This document shows, one piece after another, positions 26,011 through 34,385 of a DNA stretch of 64,000 bases (the stretch's first letter is position 1; every line of letters starts with the position of its first letter). The DNA comes from Pseudomonadota bacterium. GTDB lineage: Bacteria; Desulfobacterota; Desulfobacteria; Desulfobacterales; Desulfolunaceae. Made by a program: the position numbers and the translations under genes. Where the stretch lies: NCBI GenBank assembly GCA_018818835.1, contig JAHIRD010000109.1:58230-122229 (forward strand), read 5' to 3'. The notes below the pieces were generated by a model. The model did not search any database and had not been told where the DNA came from. It saw only the letters and a list, made by a program, of their open reading frames with translations.

Positions 26011-27522
26011 ATGCAGATCATTTGTATTTCCCGGGGAAGCTACGGATTCAGCAGCACGCTTTCCGAACAACTGGCAGAGAAGCTCGGATACGCATGCGTC
26101 AGTCGGGAGTCCTTGACCGATAAGGCGACTGATTACGGTATCCCCGTGGGGAAAATTGAGATTGATATCTTGAAGAATAAACCCATTACAGAAGAGCGTA
26201 GTATCAATATCGATCTCTTTAAATCCTTTGTTACGAGTGAACTGTGCAGCATGGCTCAGAAAAAGGGCGTGGTTTATCACGGAAGGGCCGGCCACCTGGT
26301 TCTGCCAGGCCTGCCAAACGTTCTGCGTGTCAGAGCCATTGATGATCCTGAAAATCGAATTAAAACCGCCATGTCCAAGTTGAATCTGGACAGGAAAAAA
26401 GCCAAACAATATATCGAACAGACCGACGATGACATTCGGCGTTGGGTCAGAATCCTCTACAAGGAAGACTGGGAAAACCCATCATTGTATGATTTGACGG
26501 TCAATGCCTATCATATGTCAGCCCAGAGCGTATCCCACTTTCTTCTTCAGGTTGCCAAGCTCCCTGAATTCCAACCCACGCCGTCATCCAACCAGACTAT
26601 TTCCGATCTTATTCTTGCCTCGAAATGTCGTCTTGCCATTGGTAATCACGACCAGACCCGCCAGGCGAAAGTGACGCTCAAGGCAGAAAAAGGGCATGTC
26701 TCTGTCAGTTATCTCCCACGTCAAGCCATGGAGGCCAAGGCCATCCCCCAGATTCTGGAATCCGTTCCCGGAGTCAGCTCCTTTGTCTGCACGGTAGCAT
26801 CCACCAATATCCTGCTTTTGGGTGAGACGTTTGATTCCAAGGCCGAGCATATGAATCATTTGATCGATATCGCCGAGAAATGGAATGCGGCCGTTGAAAT
26901 TGTTCAGCTTTCTTCAGATGTGCAAAAGGAAGACGAGATTCAGGCATCAGCACCCATGGACAGTACCGGAGAGCCCGATGGTGGCATCCTGGAAGAAAAC
27001 GAGGAGGCCCCGAAGGCGTTGGCATCGGATCAAGGTCTCACCGAAACCATGAACAGGCTCATTGAAGTGGGGCGTGCCGGGTGCTCACACACCAGCCACG
27101 GCGGAGTCGGGGGTCTGGTCAAGGATATTTCAAAAAATGTGGAATACAGTCTGATCGTTGTGGGCGATATGTTTTCGGCTAAAGGCGTCGCCAAACAAAG
27201 GCTGAAACGCGATCTTGTCAGTATGATGACAGATAAATTCAGCTGCCCTGTTTTGTCAGCTGAGGACCTGAAATCACGCTATCTTTTTGGTAAAAAACAA
27301 ATGATCGGTCTGGTTACATCGGCCTTCTTCTCGGCAATGATTTATCTGGTTATTTTTGGTTTTCAAAAACCCATTATTAAGTTTGTGTCTGCGGGTCAGC
27401 TGGGTGGGACTATGTCACAGAAAATCGCTTCAGCGGTGGTCGTTGCAATTTGTGTCCCGGTGATCGCCCTGGTGATCGGAGGTTTTTATCATAACTTTCT
27501 TAAGATGATCCGACTGGAATAG
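26011..27522 (+). CDS. Cytidylate-kinase-like protein with Usp-like region and C-terminal membrane segments
   Basis: 503 residues from the ATG at 26011 (GTGAGG site upstream); the frame stays open to 25957, inside the preceding gene. Residues 1-190 resemble the 'cytidylate kinase-like' family (IICISRGSYGFSSTLSEQLAEKLGYACVSRESL, later GRAGHLVLPGLPNVLRVRAIDDPENRIKTAM), but the phosphate-binding loop is not the standard GxxGxGK. A middle region (about 210-310) has no clear family. Residues ~350-410 look Usp-like (YSLIVVGDMFSAKG). Two hydrophobic helices (about 430-452 and 470-492) anchor the end. Probably a membrane-attached regulatory protein; function unknown. Confidence 0.65.
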   Translation: MQIICISRGSYGFSSTLSEQLAEKLGYACVSRESLTDKATDYGIPVGKIEIDILKNKPITEERSINIDLFKSFVTSELCSMAQKKGVVYHGRAGHLVLPGLPNVLRVRAIDDPENRIKTAMSKLNLDRKKAKQYIEQTDDDIRRWVRILYKEDWENPSLYDLTVNAYHMSAQSVSHFLLQVAKLPEFQPTPSSNQTISDLILASKCRLAIGNHDQTRQAKVTLKAEKGHVSVSYLPRQAMEAKAIPQILESVPGVSSFVCTVASTNILLLGETFDSKAEHMNHLIDIAEKWNAAVEIVQLSSDVQKEDEIQASAPMDSTGEPDGGILEENEEAPKALASDQGLTETMNRLIEVGRAGCSHTSHGGVGGLVKDISKNVEYSLIVVGDMFSAKGVAKQRLKRDLVSMMTDKFSCPVLSAEDLKSRYLFGKKQMIGLVTSAFFSAMIYLVIFGFQKPIIKFVSAGQLGGTMSQKIASAVVVAICVPVIALVIGGFYHNFLKMIRLE

Positions 27523-27620
27523 GACCATGATCAAAACCTTGGGCGCACATGACGAGATAAAAAACCATCAATCGTGTTCATTCAGGAATTATGGACACAA
27601 AATACATAACGAGGTGTAAC

Positions 27621-28715
27621 ATGCCAGGACCTTTTGGAAATTTATTTATAGAAATGAGTTGGATGGTGGCTTTCCAGGTGTCGATTCTTGGATTTATCGG
27701 CGGAATCCTAAGCGGATTCATCGGATCCGGGGGAGCCTTTTTCATGACTCCGGGTATGATGAATCTCGGGGTTCAGGGCCCGGTGGCCGTGGCCAGCAAC
27801 ATCACCCATAAATTCGGCAAAGCCATGGTGGGATCAAAAAAACATGGTGAAATGGGTAACGTGGATAAAAAATTGTCTTTTTTCATGTTGATCACGGCCT
27901 TTGCGGGCATACGGCTTGCCGTTGTTGTCATGAAGCTTTTGTTTGAAGGAGGCGGAGACTCCCATTCAACGGACAGGGGAGCCGGGGCCAATCTTTATAT
28001 CAGTCTTGTGTTTGCTTTGGTTCTGTCCCTGGTGGCCATTTCCATGCTCAGTGATATCATCAAGTCCAAATCCAGTAATGAAAGTGGCCCCTCCACAAAA
28101 ATCGTGGACTTTCTTTCGAGGTTGCGATTGTACCCTCTGATTTATTTCCCGGTGGCGGATGTGAAAGTGTCTCTCTGGGTGATCATGGTCTGTGGTCTGG
28201 CCACGGGATACCTGGCAGGAACCATTGGTGTAGGCGGATTTATCGGTGTACCGGCCATGATATATGTGTTCGGAGTCCCGGCAGCCGTGGCTGCGGGCAG
28301 TGAACTTTACCTGGCCATGTATATGGGGGCCTTTGGTGCACTCAACTACGCCTTTGAGGGGATGGTGGACATCCGTCTGACCCTTCTTTTATACGCCGGG
28401 TCCCTTCTGGGTATTTATATCGGTGCTTATGGAACCAAGGTGGTCAAAGAGATCGTGATCCGCATGGTGACCTCGGTGATCATCCTGATCTGTGTGATCA
28501 GCAGGGCCATCGCCATTCCCATTTATCTGCAGCAGCTGGGCTATATTGATCTTGATCCGGCTTACAACGATTATCTGAATTCGGCGAGTAAAGGCCTTCT
28601 CTATGTGGCGGGAATATCCGGAGGATTGATGATCATGTTTTTTGTTTCCAAGGCTTATTTCCAGAGAAGAAAAATTGAAGCCAGTCTCTCGCGAGGTCTG
28701 GTAAAGACTGCCTAA
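27621..28715 (+). CDS. TauE/SafE-family anion (sulfite/organosulfonate) exporter
   Basis: 364 residues from the ATG at 27621, which has GAGGTG upstream; the frame is open to 27591. About eight hydrophobic helices. The family motif FIGGILSGFIGSGGAFFMTPGMMNLGV near the start is repeated as ATGYLAGTIGVGGFIGVPAMIYVFGV in the second half, the internal duplication typical of TauE/SafE. Members export sulfite, sulfoacetate or related anions. There is a long polar loop in the middle (GGGDSHSTDRGAGA). Third gene of the sigma-54 operon. Confidence 0.9.
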   Translation: MPGPFGNLFIEMSWMVAFQVSILGFIGGILSGFIGSGGAFFMTPGMMNLGVQGPVAVASNITHKFGKAMVGSKKHGEMGNVDKKLSFFMLITAFAGIRLAVVVMKLLFEGGGDSHSTDRGAGANLYISLVFALVLSLVAISMLSDIIKSKSSNESGPSTKIVDFLSRLRLYPLIYFPVADVKVSLWVIMVCGLATGYLAGTIGVGGFIGVPAMIYVFGVPAAVAAGSELYLAMYMGAFGALNYAFEGMVDIRLTLLLYAGSLLGIYIGAYGTKVVKEIVIRMVTSVIILICVISRAIAIPIYLQQLGYIDLDPAYNDYLNSASKGLLYVAGISGGLMIMFFVSKAYFQRRKIEASLSRGLVKTA

Positions 28716-28757
28716 GAACATGGACCAAGGCCGGTAAACGTGAAGGGAGTGGTGATC

Positions 28758-29759
28758 ATGGAACTTCTGAATTTATTCAAACGGAGTGTCTCCGGAAAAT
28801 CGGGAATCAATGAGCTGTATCTCGATCATCTTCGTTACATAAAACTTCTTGAAAATACCCGTATCATTATGAACCTGTTCGGGGATGGTCAGGAGAAAGC
28901 CTGTGGAGAATACATTCTGGATGTTCATTATGTGACAGCCATGGTGGAAGAGACCATACGGGTCCTGGGGACTCTGGTTTTTGACGCCTGTGTGATGAGA
29001 AATCACGGTGGGGATGCCTTGTTTCACCAGTGGGACGACCAGAAAAAAAGAGCCGGGAAGATCCTTCTGTCCGTTCAGAACGGATCGTGGCTTCAAGGGT
29101 CTTCAGGCAATGAAGATCCTGAATACAGGCTTCTTAAAGATGTTCTCAACTGGTTTGACCCTGAAAAGGGTGATAAAAAGAGCAGCGTCATGGGGTTTGT
29201 GCGGGAGATCTTCAACCACATCATGACACGGACCTGTACGGTGCCCTTTCCCTTCACCGACATGCCGGCCCTTGCGATCCCCTGCCAGGGAATCGTTCAC
29301 CGGATTCATTTTTTGCCAGTGGGGGACGAGACGCCTTTATCGGGAAAATCTTCGGTGGAGGCTTCCGATTGCCGCCCATTGCGGGTGATGTTTCGGGATT
29401 CTCCACAGAATGCGATCACATCGGATTCGGGCCTTGCCCATGTCCGCTGGGCAGCGGTTATGAACGGACCCTTTATGAGTCTGGGCTTCAGGGAGGGCAA
29501 TCGCATCCTTTGCCAGGTGGACATCTGTCTTTCCGGGGAAAGGGATGGGGATTACGTCTTTGTCTTCATGCACGACCGGATGATTCCCGAACCCCTGATT
29601 CCTCTGGAATTCAGTACGAGTAAAATCAACGATGGAATTCTGGCTTGGTGCTATGACAGACCGGCTGCGGTAATGGATGATACCCTTGCCCTTCTTGGGA
29701 GTCGGTTGTTTTCAACCCCCCTGGGCCTTGAACAGATTTTAAGCGATATAAGGAGATAA
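28758..29759 (+). CDS. Conserved protein of unknown function in the TauE/PEP-synthase-like operon
   Basis: 333 residues from the ATG at 28758 (GAAGGGAG site); a GTG at 28740 is possible but less good. I do not recognise the family. No signal peptide or membrane helix. The N-terminal half is helical (YLDHLRYIKLLENTRIIMNLFGDGQEKACGEYILDVHYVTAMVEETIRVL) and the C-terminal half is mixed beta (FMSLGFREGNRILCQVDICLSGERDGDYVFVFMHD). The start of the next gene is 3 bp after its stop, so it is co-translated with the lone receiver. A role together with that receiver and the PEP-synthase-like protein is likely. Confidence 0.75.
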   Translation: MELLNLFKRSVSGKSGINELYLDHLRYIKLLENTRIIMNLFGDGQEKACGEYILDVHYVTAMVEETIRVLGTLVFDACVMRNHGGDALFHQWDDQKKRAGKILLSVQNGSWLQGSSGNEDPEYRLLKDVLNWFDPEKGDKKSSVMGFVREIFNHIMTRTCTVPFPFTDMPALAIPCQGIVHRIHFLPVGDETPLSGKSSVEASDCRPLRVMFRDSPQNAITSDSGLAHVRWAAVMNGPFMSLGFREGNRILCQVDICLSGERDGDYVFVFMHDRMIPEPLIPLEFSTSKINDGILAWCYDRPAAVMDDTLALLGSRLFSTPLGLEQILSDIRR

Positions 29760-29762
29760 ACC

Positions 29763-30143
29763 ATGGACATGAAAAACATCAAAATCATGGTCATTGACGA
29801 TGAATCCATTGTGGGCAAGCGCCTTAAACCCGCCCTTGAAAAAACCGGCGCCCAGGTGGAAACCTTTGAAGATCCGGAATCGGCTCTGGCACATTTTTAT
29901 GAAAATCCCACAGATATTGTCGTGACCGATATCCGGATGGACAAAATCGACGGCATTGAGATTCTGGATCGTGTCCTTGCCAAGTCCGGACAAACCAAGG
30001 TGATCATCATCACCGGATATGCCACCGTGGAAATAGCCCGTGAAGCGCTTTCCAAAGGAGCCTTTGATTTTATTGCCAAACCTTTCAAACCCAGCGATCT
30101 GAGGGTCATCATCGAGCGTGCCGCCCAGGATTTGACCCCCTGA
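29763..30143 (+). CDS. Single-domain response regulator (receiver only)
   Basis: A 126-residue CheY-like receiver with acidic pocket Asp12/Asp13, acceptor Asp56 (VVTDIRMDKIDG), the conserved threonine/alanine region IIITGYATVE and Lys in FIAKPFKP. No output domain, so it must act by protein contact or as a phosphorelay intermediate. It lies between the unknown protein and the PEP-synthase-like gene. The histidine kinase two genes downstream is the likely phosphodonor. Confidence 0.92.
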   Translation: MDMKNIKIMVIDDESIVGKRLKPALEKTGAQVETFEDPESALAHFYENPTDIVVTDIRMDKIDGIEILDRVLAKSGQTKVIIITGYATVEIAREALSKGAFDFIAKPFKPSDLRVIIERAAQDLTP

Positions 30144-30177
30144 AACGCGCCAGAACCTTTTATCCGGGAGAACGTTT

Positions 30178-32625
30178 ATGCCATTGATGAACAGATTTCA
30201 AAAAACCGATGCTGCATCGTATCCTGTGAGGTTTCGTTACGAAGCCCTTCGATCACTAATGAACAGTAATGTCCATGCCCTCAAGATGCTTGGAGACCTG
30301 GGGGCTGATCTGAACCATGCCAGATATTTTGATCCCCGAATCAAAGTACCTGTTCAGCGTCTGATCCATGAAAGCTTTCTGATGGTCCAGGAGTTGAATC
30401 TTCTTGCAGAAAATCGATATGATGATCTTTATGAGGTTCTTTCTTCCATTCGCAATGAAACAGAGAGGATCTTCAATACCCTGCCCGAAAGTCCGGGGGA
30501 CGCCCTTGCCCTTAGCCTTGACACCGAAGATGCCCTGGACCATCGCCAAGTGGGGACCAAAGCCTCCATGCTCGCGCGAATCAGCCGACATATGCCGGGT
30601 ACCGTGCCACCGGGCTTTGTGATCTCGGCCAAAGGCTACCGGCATTTTTTGGATGCCAATGACTTGAACGAACGGATCCGTTTACTTATTCACAATCTGG
30701 ATATGAGGAAAGACCAGGAGACATTCAACGTAAGGACCCGGACCATCCGGGAATGGGTCATGCAGGCCCGGATTCCCGATGAAATCATTGGGGCCATTGA
30801 GGCCTCCGCCAAGGCCACGGCGGTGGGAGATGATAAATGGGCTGTCCGTGCCTCGGCTGTGGATGAAGACCTTTCCCACACCTTTGCCTCCCAGTATGAA
30901 AGTATGACAGGGGTGACCACACAAAATCTGACCGACGCCTATCGCAGGGTTATTGCCAGCCGCTTTTCCGACCAAGCTGTATCTTATCGTATTCACAGCG
31001 GTTTCAGGGAAGTGAGAACACCCATGGCCGTTCTTTTTATGCCCATGATTGACATGACTCTCCGAGGATATATTCAAACGAGGGATATCAACAATCCCCA
31101 GGAAAATGTCATGGAACTCCATATCAAGGCCATGGATGATCCCCTGAAGTCAGATGTTTTCCGGGTGATGGGAGGTCGGGCCCTCCGGTGGATAGAAAAT
31201 TATGATCAAAAAGACACTGCAAAAGGGACATTGACCCAGCAGAAGCTCACCGAAGAACGCCTTTGCGATATTGCAGGCCAGGGTCAGATCGCAAGGGAAC
31301 GGATTGGGGATGATCTCCATATTGAATGGGCGCTGGACCAGAACGGTACCTTGAAGATTCTTCAGGCCCAGAGGCTGGAGCTTGCTCAACCCGAGGAGAT
31401 GAAGCGGACAAACCATGATTCCAGGATTTTGGCCATGGGAGGCATCAGTATCGTTCCTGGGCGGGCAGAGGGAAATGCCCTTTACCTGAAATCTCCGGCA
31501 CATTTCACCCCGGCCCACAAGGGTTCCATTGTGATCGTGGATGAGGCTTTGCCCGATTTTGGTCCCATTTTGACCGATATTGCAGCCCTTCTTGTCATTG
31601 GAGGCCATCCCACGGATTCCCTGGCGACCCTTGCCAGGGAATGCAGCCTGCCCACGATTTTTCAAATGGGTCCTGTGGCTCGGCGTCTTGTTGGGAAACG
31701 TAGAATCAGCGTTAATACCATGAAACGGACTGTGTATGAGGGCTCCCGGTGGCGGAGTATGCGTGAGCGCGTCTTTGCCCGAATGGCTGAAAGCAATCGG
31801 GTGAAAGGTCGGAGTCCACTTTATGATCGCCTTCTCCGCCTGAATATGACGGATCCGGACCAACCGTCTTTCAAAGCCAAGAATTGTTTATCCATTCAGG
31901 ATACCGTTCTTTTCATCCACGAGATGTCTGTCCGTTCCATGTTCGGGTTCGGTGATCAGCAGACAGGTCTGTTCAGTACAAGCAGCCGATTGAAAACAGA
32001 CCTTCCCTTTAAGTGCCAGGTGATCGACATGGATCATGCGGTCTCATCACCAAAGAAAAATCCCTTGCCAGAAGACATTCTAAGTCTTCCGTTCAACGCA
32101 CTTTGGAAAGGGGTTTCCGATAAAAACCTTATCTGGACCCAGCACTGGAAACATGAAATGGCCGGACTCCATCCGGACCTCAAGGAGGCGGTCTTTGAGT
32201 CGAACAAAGGCCCCCGGCGGGTTACTGACATGAACTATGTCATTGTTTCAAAGGATTACATGAATTTTAATGCCCGTCTCTTTCATCATTACATCATGGT
32301 TGACAGTCATATGGGACCGGGGGCGGAAAACAATGAAATTCACTTCAGGTTTCGGGGAAGCGGAGGCATAGAAAAAAACAGATCCCGGTGCGCCTCGTTC
32401 ATCGAAACGGTCCTTGGCAGGAGAGGATTTAGCTTGGATCGAAAAGGAGATATTGTGACAGCCTGGATGCGGTGCTATGCTCGAGATGAGTCAGAAAAGG
32501 TTCTGGAAGACTTGGGCCGCCTTGTGGTCTGTGTCCGGGAACTTGACGCCATCCTGAAAAATGATGCGGATATTTCGCGTTATGCTGATCATTTCATCAA
32601 AGGAAGCTATACAATTTTTGCGTGA
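30178..32625 (+). CDS. PEP synthase/pyruvate phosphate dikinase-like protein lacking the catalytic histidine and PEP-binding barrel
   Basis: 815 residues. Residues ~120-410 form the PPDK N-terminal ATP-grasp domain (VGTKASMLARI, WAVRASAVDEDLSHTFASQYES, HIEWALDQNGTLKILQAQ). Residues ~425-510 resemble the mobile phosphohistidine domain (GISIVPGRAEGNAL...IVIVDEALPDFGPILTDIAALLVIGG). Where PEP synthases have GGRTCHAAIIARE the sequence reads GGHPTDSLATLARE (from residue 475), so the phospho-accepting histidine is replaced by Asp480/Ser481. The usual C-terminal TIM barrel is absent; a ~280-residue unrecognised region follows. Probably a regulatory or altered-substrate relative. The histidine-kinase gene begins 13 bp downstream. 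Confidence 0.8.
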   Translation: MPLMNRFQKTDAASYPVRFRYEALRSLMNSNVHALKMLGDLGADLNHARYFDPRIKVPVQRLIHESFLMVQELNLLAENRYDDLYEVLSSIRNETERIFNTLPESPGDALALSLDTEDALDHRQVGTKASMLARISRHMPGTVPPGFVISAKGYRHFLDANDLNERIRLLIHNLDMRKDQETFNVRTRTIREWVMQARIPDEIIGAIEASAKATAVGDDKWAVRASAVDEDLSHTFASQYESMTGVTTQNLTDAYRRVIASRFSDQAVSYRIHSGFREVRTPMAVLFMPMIDMTLRGYIQTRDINNPQENVMELHIKAMDDPLKSDVFRVMGGRALRWIENYDQKDTAKGTLTQQKLTEERLCDIAGQGQIARERIGDDLHIEWALDQNGTLKILQAQRLELAQPEEMKRTNHDSRILAMGGISIVPGRAEGNALYLKSPAHFTPAHKGSIVIVDEALPDFGPILTDIAALLVIGGHPTDSLATLARECSLPTIFQMGPVARRLVGKRRISVNTMKRTVYEGSRWRSMRERVFARMAESNRVKGRSPLYDRLLRLNMTDPDQPSFKAKNCLSIQDTVLFIHEMSVRSMFGFGDQQTGLFSTSSRLKTDLPFKCQVIDMDHAVSSPKKNPLPEDILSLPFNALWKGVSDKNLIWTQHWKHEMAGLHPDLKEAVFESNKGPRRVTDMNYVIVSKDYMNFNARLFHHYIMVDSHMGPGAENNEIHFRFRGSGGIEKNRSRCASFIETVLGRRGFSLDRKGDIVTAWMRCYARDESEKVLEDLGRLVVCVRELDAILKNDADISRYADHFIKGSYTIFA

Positions 32626-32638
32626 GATAGGGCGGATT

Positions 32639-34090
32639 ATGAATCTATTGAGAATGATACGAAATCATCCCCTGGGAAGTATAAGGGCCAAACTGATTGT
32701 TTCTTTTATCGGCTTTTTCCTTCTGTGTACGATGATTTCCGTGGGCTCAATCTGGATGCTTTACGTTCTTGAAAAAAAAATTGATTTTCTTGAAATTGCA
32801 AACAACTATATGGTCGAAATCCAGCAGGTCCGGCGTTATGAGAAAAATTATCTGCTTTACGGGACCAACCTCGGGGATGCGGTGGAACATCTGAACCTGG
32901 CCAGAAACATTCTGACCCAGAACCAGAAAACCATTGAAAAGATTCTGGGGCGGAACCATTCGGCCACCATGGTCCAGTATATGACCGAGTACAATGACCA
33001 GATCGCCAATCTGGGCTTGGGAAAGAGATCCCAGGCTGATATGGCACTCTTGCGAAATGCAGGGAGTCAGATGGTGACCTTTGCAGAGGAGTTTGTCACC
33101 AAGGAGCGGGAGGCCATGGGGCGCATGTTCCGCATGGCCCGCCATGCTCCGGTCTATTTTATCGGGGTTCTTCTTGTGATGATGATATTCATATTTATTA
33201 CCCTGACCCGCCAGCTGGTTATGTCCTTGAATCGGTTCATGACTTATACCAAACGGATCGGCGAAGGGGATTTTACTCCCATTTTGCAGAAAAAACATTA
33301 TTCGGATGAATTTTCCCAGCTGGCCGATGCCTTCAACCAGATGGTCAAGGAGCTGGATCATCGTCACGAGATTCTTGTCCAGTCCCATAAATTGCGAGCC
33401 ATCGGCACCCTGGTCGCCGGTGTTGCCCATGAATTGAACAATCCCCTGAATAATTCCATGCTCACGGCCTCCATGCTCAAGGAAGACTTCGGCCTTCTGT
33501 CAGAAGAAGACAAGATGGACATGATTGATGATATGATCCATGAAACGGAACGGTCCCAGCGCATTGTCCGGGAGCTTCTGGATTTCGCACGGGAAAGTGA
33601 AACCCATATCAAACCTTTGAAAGTCGAAGCCATCATGAAGGACTCCATCCGTCTTGTTGCCAACCAGATCAAGATGGCCAAGGTCCGGATGGATGTGGAT
33701 TTTAGTGAGGAACTGCCCCCCATCCATGGTGATGAGCAAATGTTGAAACAGGTGTTCGTCAACTTGATTTTAAATGCTGTTGATGCCCTGCCTGCCAAAG
33801 GATGCATTCGGATTTCGATTCATAAAAAAGAAACGCCGGGATATGTGACGGTTGATATCAACGATGACGGGCCTGGAATTCCGGAACATGTCCAGGCCAG
33901 GATTTTTGAACCCTTTTTCACCACCAAGGCCAAAGGAAAAGGAGTGGGCCTGGGCCTTTCCGTGTCCAGGGGTATTATCCGAAAACTGGGTGGTTATATC
34001 ACCCTTGCCAGTGAGCCTGGGAAAGGAACCACCTTCACCGTGGCCATTCCCACCACGGATTTTCCCTCAAAGATTATGTCGGAAACCTGA
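32639..34090 (+). CDS. Membrane sensor histidine kinase (HAMP, HisKA, HATPase)
   Basis: 483 residues from the ATG at 32639, just after the upstream gene; the frame is open to 32561 but would overlap that gene. Two membrane helices (about 20-42 and 178-200) bracket a ~135-residue periplasmic helical sensor (VEIQQVRRYEKNYLLYGTNLGDAVEHL), of the four-helix type. HAMP linker (about 200-253), HisKA with His264 in GVAHELNNPLNN, HATPase with DDGPGIPEHVQARIFEPFFTTK and GVGLGLSVSRGII. Last gene of the sigma-54 operon. Possible partner of the lone receiver (29763) and of the NtrC-type regulator (23896). Confidence 0.93.
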   Translation: MNLLRMIRNHPLGSIRAKLIVSFIGFFLLCTMISVGSIWMLYVLEKKIDFLEIANNYMVEIQQVRRYEKNYLLYGTNLGDAVEHLNLARNILTQNQKTIEKILGRNHSATMVQYMTEYNDQIANLGLGKRSQADMALLRNAGSQMVTFAEEFVTKEREAMGRMFRMARHAPVYFIGVLLVMMIFIFITLTRQLVMSLNRFMTYTKRIGEGDFTPILQKKHYSDEFSQLADAFNQMVKELDHRHEILVQSHKLRAIGTLVAGVAHELNNPLNNSMLTASMLKEDFGLLSEEDKMDMIDDMIHETERSQRIVRELLDFARESETHIKPLKVEAIMKDSIRLVANQIKMAKVRMDVDFSEELPPIHGDEQMLKQVFVNLILNAVDALPAKGCIRISIHKKETPGYVTVDINDDGPGIPEHVQARIFEPFFTTKAKGKGVGLGLSVSRGIIRKLGGYITLASEPGKGTTFTVAIPTTDFPSKIMSET

Positions 34091-34230
34091 TTGGGGAAAA
34101 TGGCCCTTTACGTTTAGAGAACCTGGGATTGTATGATTCCATGTGAATTATTTTAATACAAAAAAAGGAAGAAAATGTTTGAATTTCTATAAAAATCAAA
34201 GTGATGATCAAAAAGATGAAAAAAAACCCG

Positions 34231-34259
34231 TTGACTAAAAAAGCTTAGTGAAATAGATT
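34231..34259 (+). promoter_or_regulatory. Possible sigma-70 promoter of the Ehr/hydrogenase-4-like operon
   Basis: TTGACT (34231-34236), 17-bp spacer, TAGATT (34254-34259), in the 295-bp gap before the NuoL/M-like gene. Confidence 0.4.
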
Positions 34260-34385
34260 CCCAACTCGATCTGTAAATTTTACACATTGGGCGTGTATCG
34301 CTGTGCCTGTGCATATCCAGGGAGGATTTGTCGGCCTGGGATATAAAACCTCATGAAATAAAATAGTTGCGGGAGTAGGGGGTGT

